In this document: piece by piece, positions 1 to 8,012 of the stretch | Layout of the letters: each line of letters begins with the position of its first letter | Position numbering within the stretch: position 1 is the stretch's first letter | Source: Photobacterium halotolerans DSM 18316 | GTDB taxonomy: Bacteria > Pseudomonadota > Gammaproteobacteria > Enterobacterales > Vibrionaceae | Direction: 5' to 3' | Assembly: GCF_000425165.1 (NCBI RefSeq) | Contig: NZ_KE384320.1 | Location: 344,994 to 408,993 of the forward strand | Length of the DNA stretch: 64,000 nt | The notes under the pieces: generated by a model | The model's input: only the letters and a program-made list of their open reading frames with translations | Told to the model about the DNA's origin: nothing | The model's database searches: none | Translations under genes and position numbers: made by a program

Positions 1-1476
1 GCTCTTGTCTTTCGCAGACACGTGCAGGATACCGTCAGCATCCAGGTCAAAGATAACTTCAATCTGAGGCATACCGCGAGGTGCTGCCTGAATACCTTCC
101 AGGTTGAACTGACCCAGGGACTTGTTAAAGTTCGCCTGCTTACGCTCACCCTGCAGAACATGGATGGTTACCGCGTTCTGGTTGTCTTCTGCTGTCGAGA
201 ACACTTGCTCCGCTTTGGTCGGAATCGTGGTGTTCTTCTCGATCAGCTTGGTCATCACACCGCCCATGGTTTCGATACCCAGAGACAGCGGGGTCACGTC
301 CAGCAGCAGAACGTCTTTAACTTCACCGGCCAGTACACCACCCTGAACCGCAGCACCTACGGCAACGGCTTCGTCCGGGTTGACGTCTTTACGTGCTTCT
401 TTGCCGAAGAACTCTGCCACTTTGGCCTGAACCATAGGCATACGCGTCTGACCACCCACCAGGATAACGTCAGTGATTTCGCCTACAGACAGGTCGGCGT
501 CAGCCAGTGCCACTTTCATTGGCTCCAGAGAACGCTGTACCAGATCTTCAACCAGTGACTCCAGCTTGGCACGGGTCACTTTGATGTTCATGTGCTTAGG
601 ACCTGTCGCATCTGCAGTGATGTACGGCAGGTTCACGTCAGTCTGCTGAGCAGAAGACAGCTCAATTTTCGCTTTTTCTGCCGCTTCTTTCAGACGCTGC
701 ATCGCCAGTGGATCTTTACGCAGATCGATGGCCTGATCTTTCTTGAATTCGTCAACCAGGTAGTTGATCAGACGGTTATCAAAGTCTTCACCACCCAGGT
801 GTGTGTCACCGTTGGTTGCCAGTACTTCAAACGTCTTCTCGCCTTCAACTTCATCAATCTCGATGATAGAGATATCAAAAGTACCACCACCCAGGTCGTA
901 TACCGCGATAGTGCGGTCACCGCCTTGCTTGTCCAGGCCATAAGCCAGAGCAGCAGCAGTCGGTTCGTTGATGATACGCTTCACTTCCAGACCCGCGATG
1001 CGGCCGGCATCTTTGGTAGCCTGACGCTGAGCATCGTTGAAGTAAGCAGGAACAGTGATTACTGCACCTGTCACTTTCTCGCCCAGGTAGTCTTCAGCGG
1101 TTTTCTTCATTTTCTTCAGCACTTCTGCTGAAACCTGAGGCGCGGCCATTTTCTGACCTTTCGCTTCCACCCAAGCATCACCGTTGTCTGCTTTCACAAT
1201 TTTGAAAGGCATGATTTCGATGTCGCGCTGTACTTCTTCGTCTTCGAAGCGGCGACCGATCAGACGCTTGATTGCATACAGGGTATTTTCTGGGTTTGTC
1301 ACCGCCTGACGTTTCGCAGGCTGACCGACCAGTGTTTCGCCATCTTGTGTATAAGCGATGATAGAAGGCGTAGTGCGATCACCCTCTGCGTTCTCAATAA
1401 CGCGTGGCTTATCACCATCCAGTACAGCTACACATGAGTTGGTTGTACCCAAGTCAATACCAATGATTTTACCCAT
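1..1476 (-). CDS. dnaK: Chaperone DnaK (Hsp70), N-terminal 492 codons; C-terminus outside the window
   Basis: ATP-dependent Hsp70 chaperone of the cytosol, working with DnaJ and the GrpE exchange factor. The reverse strand reads an unmistakable Hsp70 N-terminus ([14 protein letters not shown]), then the ATPase-domain phosphate motif DLGGGTFD, the hinge-side motif [10 protein letters not shown] and the start of the substrate-binding domain ([17 protein letters not shown]). Family members are about 640 residues, so roughly 145 codons, including the helical lid, lie beyond the left edge. The ATG at 1476 is preceded by GGAGAAAG. It follows grpE in the same direction but has its own heat-shock-type promoter in the gap. 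Nothing in the reading frame looks broken. Confidence 0.98.
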   Translation of the reverse strand, partial: MGKIIGIDLGTTNSCVAVLDGDKPRVIENAEGDRTTPSIIAYTQDGETLVGQPAKRQAVTNPENTLYAIKRLIGRRFEDEEVQRDIEIMPFKIVKADNGDAWVEAKGQKMAAPQVSAEVLKKMKKTAEDYLGEKVTGAVITVPAYFNDAQRQATKDAGRIAGLEVKRIINEPTAAALAYGLDKQGGDRTIAVYDLGGGTFDISIIEIDEVEGEKTFEVLATNGDTHLGGEDFDNRLINYLVDEFKKDQAIDLRKDPLAMQRLKEAAEKAKIELSSAQQTDVNLPYITADATGPKHMNIKVTRAKLESLVEDLVQRSLEPMKVALADADLSVGEITDVILVGGQTRMPMVQAKVAEFFGKEARKDVNPDEAVAVGAAVQGGVLAGEVKDVLLLDVTPLSLGIETMGGVMTKLIEKNTTIPTKAEQVFSTAEDNQNAVTIHVLQGERKQANFNKSLGQFNLEGIQAAPRGMPQIEVIFDLDADGILHVSAKDKS

Positions 1477-1584
1477 CTGGCTTTCTCCGAAATTCGTTGG
1501 TTTACTGGCTTCGTTCTGCGTAATGCAGAATCGAGCATGGGGGCCAAGGCCCTCAATTAATTCAATTACGCTATCGTATGACTA

Positions 1585-1617
1585 CTAAATAAGGCCATCA
1601 GAGACCTTTTCAAGGGG
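1585..1617 (-). promoter_or_regulatory. Sigma-32 (heat-shock) promoter of dnaK
   Basis: On the minus strand, CCCCTTGAAA (1617-1608) is followed after 13 bp by CCTTATTTAG (1594-1585). The known RpoH consensus is CTTGAAA, 11-16 bp, CCCCATNT. The match is close, and the site lies about 110 bp upstream of the dnaK ATG and downstream of the grpE terminator-like hairpin, so dnaK can be heat induced independently of grpE. The role is inferred from sequence only. Confidence 0.7.
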
Positions 1618-1629
1618 CAGGTCGAAAAA

Positions 1630-1664
1630 AAATGTAAAAAATAAAAACCCACCAGAGTGGGCTT
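1630..1664 (-). terminator. Rho-independent terminator after grpE
   Basis: On the minus strand a short GC stem (CCCAC with GTGGG, loop of four) is followed by TTTTTATTTTTT. It sits just after the grpE stop and upstream of the dnaK promoter. The stem is only five strong pairs, so read-through into dnaK is likely. Confidence 0.6.
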
Positions 1665-1692
1665 TCATCACTCGGCCTGCCCGTCAGGCACA

Positions 1693-2316
1693 TCAGGCCT
1701 GAGTGTCGACATTGCTGCCTGGTGCCGCCTTAGCGACCATCACCATAGCCGGACGAACCACACGGCCGTTCAGCTCATACCCTTTCTGCAGCACCATCAT
1801 GACGGTGTTAGGCGCATGCTCTGCGCTTTCCTGCATCGACATCGCCTGGTGGAATTCCGGGTTGAACGCTTCACCCATAGGGTTGATGGCTTTCAGACCG
1901 AATTTCTCTACCGTGTCCGTCATGGTTTTCAGGGTCAGCTCAACGCCTTCCAGCATTGGCTTTAATGTCTCGTCGGTTTTATCAGCCAGTTCCAGCGCAC
2001 GCTCCATGTTGTCGATCACAGGCAGCAGTTCACCGGCAAATTTTTCCAGCGCAAACTTACGGGCTTTGTCGATTTCCTGCTCGGTACGACGGCGCATATT
2101 TTCAATATCCGCGCGGGCACGCAGTACTGAATCCTGCTGCTCTTTCACTTTGGCTTCACTGACAGCCAGCGCGGCTTCCAGTTCTTCAATACGGGACAGT
2201 GCCAACTCGTCCAGCGTCAGCTCTTCCGCGCTGTCTGCAGCCGCTTCAGCGCCTGCTGCTTCCGTCTGCGCCTGCTGCAGTTCTTCTTCGTTCAACACTT
2301 CGTCTTTCTTGCTCAT
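1693..2316 (-). CDS. grpE: Nucleotide exchange factor GrpE
   Basis: 207 residues, cytosolic exchange factor that releases ADP from DnaK. It has an acidic, Glu/Ala-rich N-terminal tail (residues 1-40), then a long coiled-coil helix (about 40-95, heptad-rich with the typical [12 protein letters not shown] segment), then the compact beta domain with [12 protein letters not shown] and the C-terminal [18 protein letters not shown]. Length and motif order match the family. The ATG at 2316 follows a purine-rich stretch. It is transcribed towards dnaK with a 216-bp gap holding a terminator-like hairpin and a separate promoter, and it has its own sigma-32-type promoter upstream. Confidence 0.97.
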   Translation of the reverse strand: MSKKDEVLNEEELQQAQTEAAGAEAAADSAEELTLDELALSRIEELEAALAVSEAKVKEQQDSVLRARADIENMRRRTEQEIDKARKFALEKFAGELLPVIDNMERALELADKTDETLKPMLEGVELTLKTMTDTVEKFGLKAINPMGEAFNPEFHQAMSMQESAEHAPNTVMMVLQKGYELNGRVVRPAMVMVAKAAPGSNVDTQA

Positions 2317-2414
2317 GCTTTCGCTACTCCGCTAAGCTCAAAAAGGGTGATATGCATGGCCGGTAGGTTACGCAAGGCGCAACTTGCCGGCCACTATTAA
2401 AACGTGATGGGCAT

Positions 2415-2443
2415 ATTATGGGGATGAAGTTCAACGATTCAAC
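2415..2443 (-). promoter_or_regulatory. Sigma-32 promoter of grpE
   Basis: Minus-strand GTTGAAT (2443-2437), 13 bp, CCCCATAAT (2423-2415). The -10 element matches the RpoH consensus CCCCAT and the spacing is in range. It lies about 100 bp before the grpE ATG, in the divergent gap to nadK. Identification is by consensus only. Confidence 0.65.
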
Positions 2444-2522
2444 CCGATATCGACGACAAAGGGCGACATTTCCTTATGGCTAAGGCTATACTGGCCCCAT
2501 TCTTACCCGTTGGATCAAGGAC

Positions 2523-3401
2523 ATGACGCGCCCTTTTGAAATCATCGCCCTGGTTGGCAAGCCGAGAAATCCTGACGCGCTTCACACCCACACCAGCCTT
2601 TACACCTGGCTGACCGCCAAAGGCTACCAGGTACTGGTTGATCATCGTCTTGCCCATGATCTGGATGTGCCCGCTGAAGCGCTGTGCGATTTGCTCACCA
2701 TAGGTGACCGCGCCAGCCTGGCGATTGTCGTCGGGGGGGACGGTAACATGTTAGGCGCCGCACGGGTACTCTCGCGCTTTGATATCTCAGTGATCGGCGT
2801 TAACCGCGGTAATCTGGGCTTCCTGACTGATTTAGATCCGGACAACTTCGAGCAGGAGCTGGAAAAGGTGCTGGACGGCGAGTTCGTCACCGAACAGCGT
2901 TTCCTGCTGGAAGCCGAAGTTCACCGTCATGGCCAGATAAAAAGCCGCAATACCGCACTCAATGAAGCCGTGCTGCACCCGGACAAAATCGCCCATATGA
3001 TTGAGTTCGAGGTCTATATCGATGAAAGCTTTGCGTTTTCGCAGCGCTCCGACGGCCTGATCATCGCCACCCCAACCGGTTCCACCGCCTATTCGCTGTC
3101 CGGCGGCGGCCCAATTCTCTCGCCGAGCCTTAATGCCATTACCCTGGTGCCTATGTTTCCCCATACGCTGTCATGCCGCCCGCTGGTGGTGGACGGCAAC
3201 CGCAGGATCAAGCTGATTGTCCCTGACGACGGACGCACACTGGAAGTGAGCTGCGACGGACAGGTGTCGCTGCCCGTGAGCCCGGGTGATGAAATTCACA
3301 TCTACCAGAGTCCGGATCACCTGCAGCTGATCCACCCGAAAAGCTACAGCTACTACAACATACTGCGCGGCAAGTTAGGCTGGTCGAGCAAGCTGTTCTG
3401 A
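2523..3401 (+). CDS. nadK: NAD kinase
   Basis: 292 residues, phosphorylates NAD+ to NADP+ with ATP in the cytosol. The hallmark GGDGN lies at residues 71-75, followed by the NE motif ([10 protein letters not shown]) and the glycine-rich stretch [16 protein letters not shown], all diagnostic of the NAD kinase fold. Length is normal. The ATG at 2523 follows AAGGAC. It stands divergent from grpE and upstream of recN, the common gammaproteobacterial order grpE/nadK/recN. A terminator follows directly, so it is probably monocistronic. Confidence 0.98.
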   Translation: MTRPFEIIALVGKPRNPDALHTHTSLYTWLTAKGYQVLVDHRLAHDLDVPAEALCDLLTIGDRASLAIVVGGDGNMLGAARVLSRFDISVIGVNRGNLGFLTDLDPDNFEQELEKVLDGEFVTEQRFLLEAEVHRHGQIKSRNTALNEAVLHPDKIAHMIEFEVYIDESFAFSQRSDGLIIATPTGSTAYSLSGGGPILSPSLNAITLVPMFPHTLSCRPLVVDGNRRIKLIVPDDGRTLEVSCDGQVSLPVSPGDEIHIYQSPDHLQLIHPKSYSYYNILRGKLGWSSKLF

Positions 3402-3422
3402 AATCAAACCTATGTCTTTGTT

Positions 3423-3447
3423 AAGCCAGCCTTGCGCTGGCTTTTTT
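3423..3447 (+). terminator. Rho-independent terminator after nadK
   Basis: Perfect 8-bp stem AAGCCAGC/GCTGGCTT with a 5-base loop and a run of T, starting 22 bp after the nadK stop. Confidence 0.9.
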
Positions 3448-3508
3448 CATGTCATCAGAAACTTAACCTTAATCACAATTTTCACCATAAATCCGTTTGC
3501 CACCACTT

Positions 3509-3550
3509 TACTGTATGTAGATACAGTATATACTGTGCAAATAAACAGGT
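3509..3550 (+). promoter_or_regulatory. Two tandem LexA (SOS) boxes upstream of recN
   Basis: Two CTG-N10-CAG palindromes stand side by side: 3509-3528 (TACTGTATGTAGATACAGTA, a near-perfect LexA consensus) and 3531-3550 (TACTGTGCAAATAAACAGGT, weaker). They end 24 bp before the recN ATG and would cover its promoter, implying tight LexA repression and DNA-damage induction, as known for recN in enterics. Confidence 0.9.
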
Positions 3551-3574
3551 GTTGATTTAGACAGGTGAACACAG

Positions 3575-5242
3575 ATGCTGGCACACATGACGATCTCTAA
3601 TTTTGCAATTGTCAAAAATCTCGAGTTTGAAATGAAATCTGGGATGACAACCATCACAGGTGAAACCGGTGCAGGTAAATCTATAGCTATTGATGCCCTT
3701 GGCTTATGCCTGGGCGATCGTGCTGAAGCCAGCATGGTCCGCCCCGGTGAAGACAAAGCAGAAATTCACGCAACCTTCTCGCTGCGCAACAATCAGGCGG
3801 CCCGCCGCTGGCTGGAAGACAACGAGCTGATTGAAGGCGACGAATGTATCCTTCGCCGCGTGGTGACCAAAGAAGGCCGCTCCCGTGGCTTCATCAATGG
3901 CAGCCCGGTGCCCGCCTCTCAGCAAAAAGCGCTGGGCCAGCTGCTGATCAACATCCATGGTCAGCATGCACACCAGTTGCTGATGCGCCCGGAGCACCAG
4001 CAGGAAATGCTGGACAACTATGCCGGCCACCATGCCCTGATGGAAAAAGTCAGCAGTGACTATCAGGCCTGGCGGCATGCCAAAAATGAGCTGAACCGTC
4101 TGAGCCAGAGCCGTGCCGATAACGAAGCGCAAAAGCAGCTGATCCAGTATCAGGTTAAAGAGCTTAATGATCTGGCGCTGGGCGAAGACGAATTTGCTGA
4201 GATCGAAGAAGAGCACAAGCGCCTGTCCAATTCCGGCGATCTGGCGCTTACCAGCCAGCATGCCCTCGCCTTGCTGTACGAAGGAGATGAGGTCAATGCG
4301 CTGCAGTTACTGCAGCAAGCCAGCCAGCAAGTGCTTGAGCTGGGTGAAATGGACAGCAAGCTCAGCACTTTGGCCCCGATGCTGGAAGAAGCCATTATTC
4401 AGGTACAGGAAGCCAGCCAGGAGCTGCGCGGCTATATGGATGATCTGGATATGGACCCACAACGGCTGGTCTATCTCGAAGAGCGTCTGGCGAAAATTAT
4501 GTCGCTGGCCCGTAAACACTATGTGATGCCTGCGGAACTGTGGCAGAAACATCAGGATTTGCTGCTGGAGCTTGACAACCTGGACGGCAGCGACGAAAAA
4601 CTCGATGCTCTGGCCGATGCGGTTGAAGCCAAACGCCTGAGCTTTCTCGACAGCGCGGAAAAGCTGAGCAAAAGCCGCCAGCGTTACGCCAAAGAGCTCA
4701 ACAAAAAAATCTCGCACAGCATGCATGAGCTGAGCATGGAAAAAGCGATTTTCCAGATTGATATCCACAGCGATCCGGAACGTATGCTGACCCCGCTGGG
4801 TTTCGACACCATTACCTTTATGGTCTCCACCAACCCGGGCCAGCCACTGCAGCCGCTGGGCAAAGTCGCCTCGGGCGGTGAGCTGTCACGTATCTCTCTG
4901 GCCATCCAGGTGATCACAGCCCAGAAAGTGGAAACACCCAGCCTGATTTTCGATGAAGTGGATGTCGGTATCAGTGGCCCGACAGCTGCCATTGTCGGCC
5001 GTATGCTGCGCACATTGGGCACATCGACACAGGTGATCTGTGTGACCCACTTGCCGCAGGTTGCCGGTTGCGGGCATCAGCAGATGTTTGTTGCTAAAAA
5101 GACCGCCAAAGGCCAGACCGAAACCCAGATGAAAGCGCTGGATGAAAGCTCACGGATCAGCGAGCTGGCCCGCCTGCTGGGCGGCAGTGAGATCACAGAG
5201 CGCACGCTGGCCAATGCCAAGGAATTACTGGTAGCAGCATGA
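3575..5242 (+). CDS. recN: DNA repair ATPase RecN
   Basis: 555 residues, SMC-like protein acting in recombinational double-strand break repair. Walker A GETGAGKS is at residues 29-36. A long coiled-coil middle follows (about 160-370, many Glu/Lys/Gln/Leu heptads with [11 protein letters not shown]). The C-terminal ABC half has the signature [11 protein letters not shown] and Walker [11 protein letters not shown], then THLPQVA. Length matches the family (about 553). The ATG at 3575 has AGGTG upstream. Two LexA boxes precede it. The gene is intact. Confidence 0.98.
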   Translation: MLAHMTISNFAIVKNLEFEMKSGMTTITGETGAGKSIAIDALGLCLGDRAEASMVRPGEDKAEIHATFSLRNNQAARRWLEDNELIEGDECILRRVVTKEGRSRGFINGSPVPASQQKALGQLLINIHGQHAHQLLMRPEHQQEMLDNYAGHHALMEKVSSDYQAWRHAKNELNRLSQSRADNEAQKQLIQYQVKELNDLALGEDEFAEIEEEHKRLSNSGDLALTSQHALALLYEGDEVNALQLLQQASQQVLELGEMDSKLSTLAPMLEEAIIQVQEASQELRGYMDDLDMDPQRLVYLEERLAKIMSLARKHYVMPAELWQKHQDLLLELDNLDGSDEKLDALADAVEAKRLSFLDSAEKLSKSRQRYAKELNKKISHSMHELSMEKAIFQIDIHSDPERMLTPLGFDTITFMVSTNPGQPLQPLGKVASGGELSRISLAIQVITAQKVETPSLIFDEVDVGISGPTAAIVGRMLRTLGTSTQVICVTHLPQVAGCGHQQMFVAKKTAKGQTETQMKALDESSRISELARLLGGSEITERTLANAKELLVAA

Positions 5243-5249
5243 TCCGGCG

Positions 5250-5291
5250 CAGAAAGTTGCCGGTTAATCGCACCACTGATGCAACTTTCTG
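5250..5291. other. Inverted repeat after recN
   Basis: An 11-bp perfect inverted repeat (CAGAAAGTTGC / GCAACTTTCTG) with a 20-base spacer begins 8 bp after the recN stop. There is no T run, so it is not a classical terminator. It may stabilise the 3' end or act with Rho. Confidence 0.5.
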
Positions 5292-5417
5292 AACATTCCA
5301 GCGTCTGAACTCCCGCTTAATCTTTGCATTATGCGGGAGTTACCCACCTAGTGCTTTTACTTCTGCCACTAACTTGCTTATCATCACAAGCAGAACTGAT
5401 TATTTTGCCGGGATGCT

Positions 5418-5774
5418 ATGAACTGGAAAACTTTTGCCGCGTTAGCGTTGAGCGTCAGCCTGCTGGGCGGCTGCTCTTTGGTTGAACGCTTGGTCTACCG
5501 TATTGATATCAATCAGGGCAACTATCTTGATGAAAAAGATATCGATAACCTCAGATACGGCATGAATCAGGAACAGGTGCGTTATGTACTTGGCTCGCCG
5601 ATGCTGGTAGAGCCTGAATACCCGAACACCTGGTATTATGTGTTCTATCACAAACCGGGCCACGATGAACCGCAACAAAAAAATCTGGTTTTAACCTTTG
5701 ATCAAAACCGCTTGCTGACCCGCATGACAGGGGATTATCAGCCGGGGCCGAATTTCAACGACCCGTTAAATTAA
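5418..5774 (+). CDS. bamE: Outer membrane assembly lipoprotein BamE (SmpA/OmlA family)
   Basis: 118 residues. The N-terminus is a lipoprotein signal (about residues 1-18) ending in the lipobox LLGG-C, so the mature protein is lipidated at Cys19 and anchored in the outer membrane. The rest carries the SmpA/OmlA fold with DIDNLRYGMNQEQVRYVLGSP and TWYYVFYHK. BamE stabilises BamA-BamD in the beta-barrel assembly machine. Length is right for the family. Position after recN is the usual one. A strong bidirectional terminator follows. Confidence 0.96.
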   Translation: MNWKTFAALALSVSLLGGCSLVERLVYRIDINQGNYLDEKDIDNLRYGMNQEQVRYVLGSPMLVEPEYPNTWYYVFYHKPGHDEPQQKNLVLTFDQNRLLTRMTGDYQPGPNFNDPLN

Positions 5775-5813
5775 ACGGTTAAACCCTACGGCGGCTTCAG
5801 CGCCAGAACACAA

Positions 5814-5843
5814 AAAAGCTCGCCAAGGCGAGCTTTTCTTTTT
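5814..5843. terminator. Bidirectional terminator between bamE and the convergent rnfH-like gene
   Basis: An 11-bp stem AAAAGCTCGCC/GGCGAGCTTTT with a 2-base loop and A and T runs on both sides sits between convergent genes, so it can serve both. Confidence 0.9.
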
Positions 5844-5933
5844 GTTATCCGGCTGTAAATCCGACAGTAAATTGAACTGTGGCGGCGCAGAAAGCGCTTT
5901 TAAGAGGCCACATCAGGGCTCAGCACTGCTGTC

Positions 5934-6314
5934 CTACTCGTCTGTTGCGTCTGACGTATCTGGCGCATCGGATTCTGGCTCAGCGTCGCCTTTGGCTTTC
6001 TTGGCTGCCAGGGCTTCCTGCTTGGCCTGCTCGGCGCGCTTGCGGCGGATCTCTTTCGGATCGGCCAGCAAGGGGCGATAAATCTCTATCCGATCCCCTT
6101 CATGCACTTGTGCGTCCAGCTTCACCGTGCGGCTGAACACCCCGACCTTGTTCTTTTTCAGGTCGATCTCCGGATACATTTCCAGCACCCCGGAGCGTTC
6201 AATGATCTCCTGCACGGGCGTATCCGGGGTAATCGCCAGCTTGATCACCCGCTGGGTATTGGGCAACGCGTACACCACCTCAACATGGATCAGATTATTC
6301 TGCTCAGAGCTCAT
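5934..6314 (-). CDS. RnfH family protein (UPF0125, ubiquitin-like fold)
   Basis: 126 residues from the ATG at 6314, which has AGGGAAG just upstream; the open frame extends further to 6344 but without a ribosome site. The family has a beta-grasp fold of unknown biochemical role. Visible family features are the start IHVEVVYALPNTQRVI, VQEIIERSGVL and the end region GDRIEIYRPLLADPKEIRRKRAEQAK. The tail after residue 90 is a charged Lys/Glu/Ala/Asp-rich extension. It overlaps the end of ratA by 11 bp, the usual ratA-rnfH pair near smpB, so the two are probably co-transcribed. Confidence 0.9.
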   Translation of the reverse strand: MSSEQNNLIHVEVVYALPNTQRVIKLAITPDTPVQEIIERSGVLEMYPEIDLKKNKVGVFSRTVKLDAQVHEGDRIEIYRPLLADPKEIRRKRAEQAKQEALAAKKAKGDAEPESDAPDTSDATDE

Positions 6315-6738
6315 AAACTTCCCTGGCCCTCTGGGTAAAAGCATTGACCATGTTGTTGGTCAGCTCATGAAACACCTTGCCAAACACCGCTTCCACCAGC
6401 GCATTGGTGAATTCAAAATCCAGCTTCAGCTCCACTTTACAGGCATCGACATCCAGCTCGGTAAAGTGCCAGCCACCCACCAGTTTACGGAACGGCCCTT
6501 CCACCAGCTGCATGCTGATCTTATGAATGCCTTCTAACTGATTACGAGTCACAAAGGTTTTTTTGATCCCAGCCTTGGAAACGTCTACTGCCGCCATCAT
6601 ATGTTCAGTAGAGCTTTCCAGAATTTTGGTGCCAGAGCATCCCGGCAAAAACGCCGGATAAGACTCAACATCGTTCACCAGGTCAAACATTTGCTTGGCA
6701 CTGAACGGGACCAGTGCAGAGCGACTGATTTGAGGCAT
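6304..6738 (-). CDS. ratA: RatA/PasT-type START/coenzyme Q-binding domain protein
   Basis: 144 residues, single START-like (polyketide cyclase/COQ10) domain. It begins MPQISRSALVPFSAKQMFDLV, with VNDVESYPAFLPGC as the characteristic early motif. Family members in E. coli are described as ribosome association toxin RatA (PasT), and the fold is shared with Coq10 quinone-binding proteins; which role applies here cannot be read from sequence. Stop overlaps the rnfH-like start. It is divergent from smpB, with 142 bp between. Confidence 0.93.
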   Translation of the reverse strand: MPQISRSALVPFSAKQMFDLVNDVESYPAFLPGCSGTKILESSTEHMMAAVDVSKAGIKKTFVTRNQLEGIHKISMQLVEGPFRKLVGGWHFTELDVDACKVELKLDFEFTNALVEAVFGKVFHELTNNMVNAFTQRAREVYEL

Positions 6739-6880
6739 AGTTTCTCCTTAACCCAATATCGCTGGTAATGATACCATTAGTCGGCGATCTGCCAAAGATT
6801 CAGTGATAGTGTGTCTCCATGGCCTACTGCCTCTGGGAAAAACGTTCCCCTAACAACTTGAATCCGTATAATAAGAAGCT

Positions 6881-7363
6881 ATGGCAAAGAAAAAACCAAA
6901 CAAGCCGGGCAGCAACACCATTGCGCTGAATAAGTCTGCCCGCCATGAATTTTCAATTCATGATGAATATGAAGCCGGCATTTCGCTCCAGGGTTGGGAA
7001 GTGAAGTCCCTGCGTGCGGGTAAAGCCAACATTTCCGAAAGCTACGTGTTTATCCGGAACGGCGAGGCGTTTCTTTCCGGCGCCACCTTCACGCCGCTGA
7101 ATGCGGCCTCGACCCACGTGGTGGCTGAGCCGACCCGTGTGCGTAAACTGCTGCTGAACCGCCGCGAACTGGACCGCTTAACCGGGGCGGTGAACCGCGA
7201 CGGTGAAACCATTGTGGCACTTTCCATGTACTGGAAGGGATCATGGGTTAAACTTAAGTTAGGTACCGCGAAAGGTAAAAAGCTTCACGATAAACGTTCA
7301 GACGCCAAAGACCGCGACTGGCAGCGTGATAAAGCGCGAATCATGAAGCACAGTTCGCGGTAG
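6881..7363 (+). CDS. smpB: tmRNA-binding protein SmpB
   Basis: 160 residues, OB-fold protein that binds the tRNA-like part of tmRNA and brings it to stalled ribosomes. Family motifs: [35 protein letters not shown] in order near the N-terminus, [21 protein letters not shown], and the basic C-terminal tail [16 protein letters not shown] that enters the decoding centre. The ATG at 6881 follows AAGAAG. It lies 44 bp upstream of ssrA, the tmRNA gene, as in most Vibrionaceae. Confidence 0.98.
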   Translation: MAKKKPNKPGSNTIALNKSARHEFSIHDEYEAGISLQGWEVKSLRAGKANISESYVFIRNGEAFLSGATFTPLNAASTHVVAEPTRVRKLLLNRRELDRLTGAVNRDGETIVALSMYWKGSWVKLKLGTAKGKKLHDKRSDAKDRDWQRDKARIMKHSSR

Positions 7364-7407
7364 TCATTGACCTGGCAGAATTTTCTGCTAGTATTGAACA
7401 CCTCACT

Positions 7408-7775
7408 GGGGCTGATTCAGGATTCGACAGGATCAAGAAGGCCCGTGGAGCATGCAGAGGTGCGGTTTGCCTCTTTAAAAAGCCGCAAAAAAATAGTCGC
7501 AAACGACGAAAACTACGCACTAGCAGCTTAATAACCTGCTCAGAGCCTGCCCTCCCTAGCCTTAGCTCGTAGGACGGGGATTCAGGGCAGTCAAACCCAA
7601 ACGAGATCGCGTGGAAGCTTTGACCTGGGAGCGGAAGCGTTAAATTTAATTCAGGTGTGTCTCAGCATAGCGTGTTTGTTCGCAGTGCTTTGGCGAGATT
7701 AAAGACAAACTAAGCATGTAGCGCCATTGGTTAGACTGATTTTGGACGCGGGTTCAACTCCCGCCAGCTCCACCA
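7408..7775 (+). ncRNA. ssrA: Transfer-messenger RNA (tmRNA)
   Basis: The 5' end GGGGCTGATTC..GGATTCGAC and the 3' end GGTTCAACTCCCGCCAGCTCCACCA form the alanyl tRNA-like domain, so the molecule runs 7408-7775. The tag reading frame (7499-7531) encodes ANDENYALAA followed by two TAA stops, the same tag as in E. coli. Pseudoknot regions flank it. CCA is encoded. A strong terminator follows. The 3' end is a known integration hotspot (for example VPI-1 of V. cholerae), and an accessory island begins right after it here. Confidence 0.97.
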
Positions 7776-7806
7776 AATCGTATACGAAGACATCTTCGGA
7801 TGTCAC

Positions 7807-7843
7807 AAAGCCCGCTAAGGTCCTGACCTGGCGGGCTTTTTGT
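7807..7843 (+). terminator. Terminator of ssrA
   Basis: Stem AAAGCCCGC/GCGGGCTTT extended by an inner AGGTC/GACCT arm and followed by TTTTTG. It lies 31 bp after the tmRNA CCA end. Confidence 0.9.
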
Positions 7844-8012
7844 TTGTTAAAGCATAATCTGATCGCCCTTAACTGCCAATGTACCCCTAGGATAAAGGAA
7901 TATCCACTTCCCCTATCCTGAGACAGTCTAAACTGGACATGTAAAAGAGGTTATCCGGTAACTCTATGATATTTATCCAATCGATCTTAACCGTTGAATA
8001 AATATCAATTTA

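Noticed and set aside
22-1588. Rightward frames across 22-1588.
   Set aside because: They are the antisense of dnaK, whose N-terminus and ATPase motifs are clear on the minus strand.
7844-8012. Insertion-sequence remnant in the stretch after the ssrA terminator.
   Set aside because: No transposase fragment or terminal inverted repeat could be supported.
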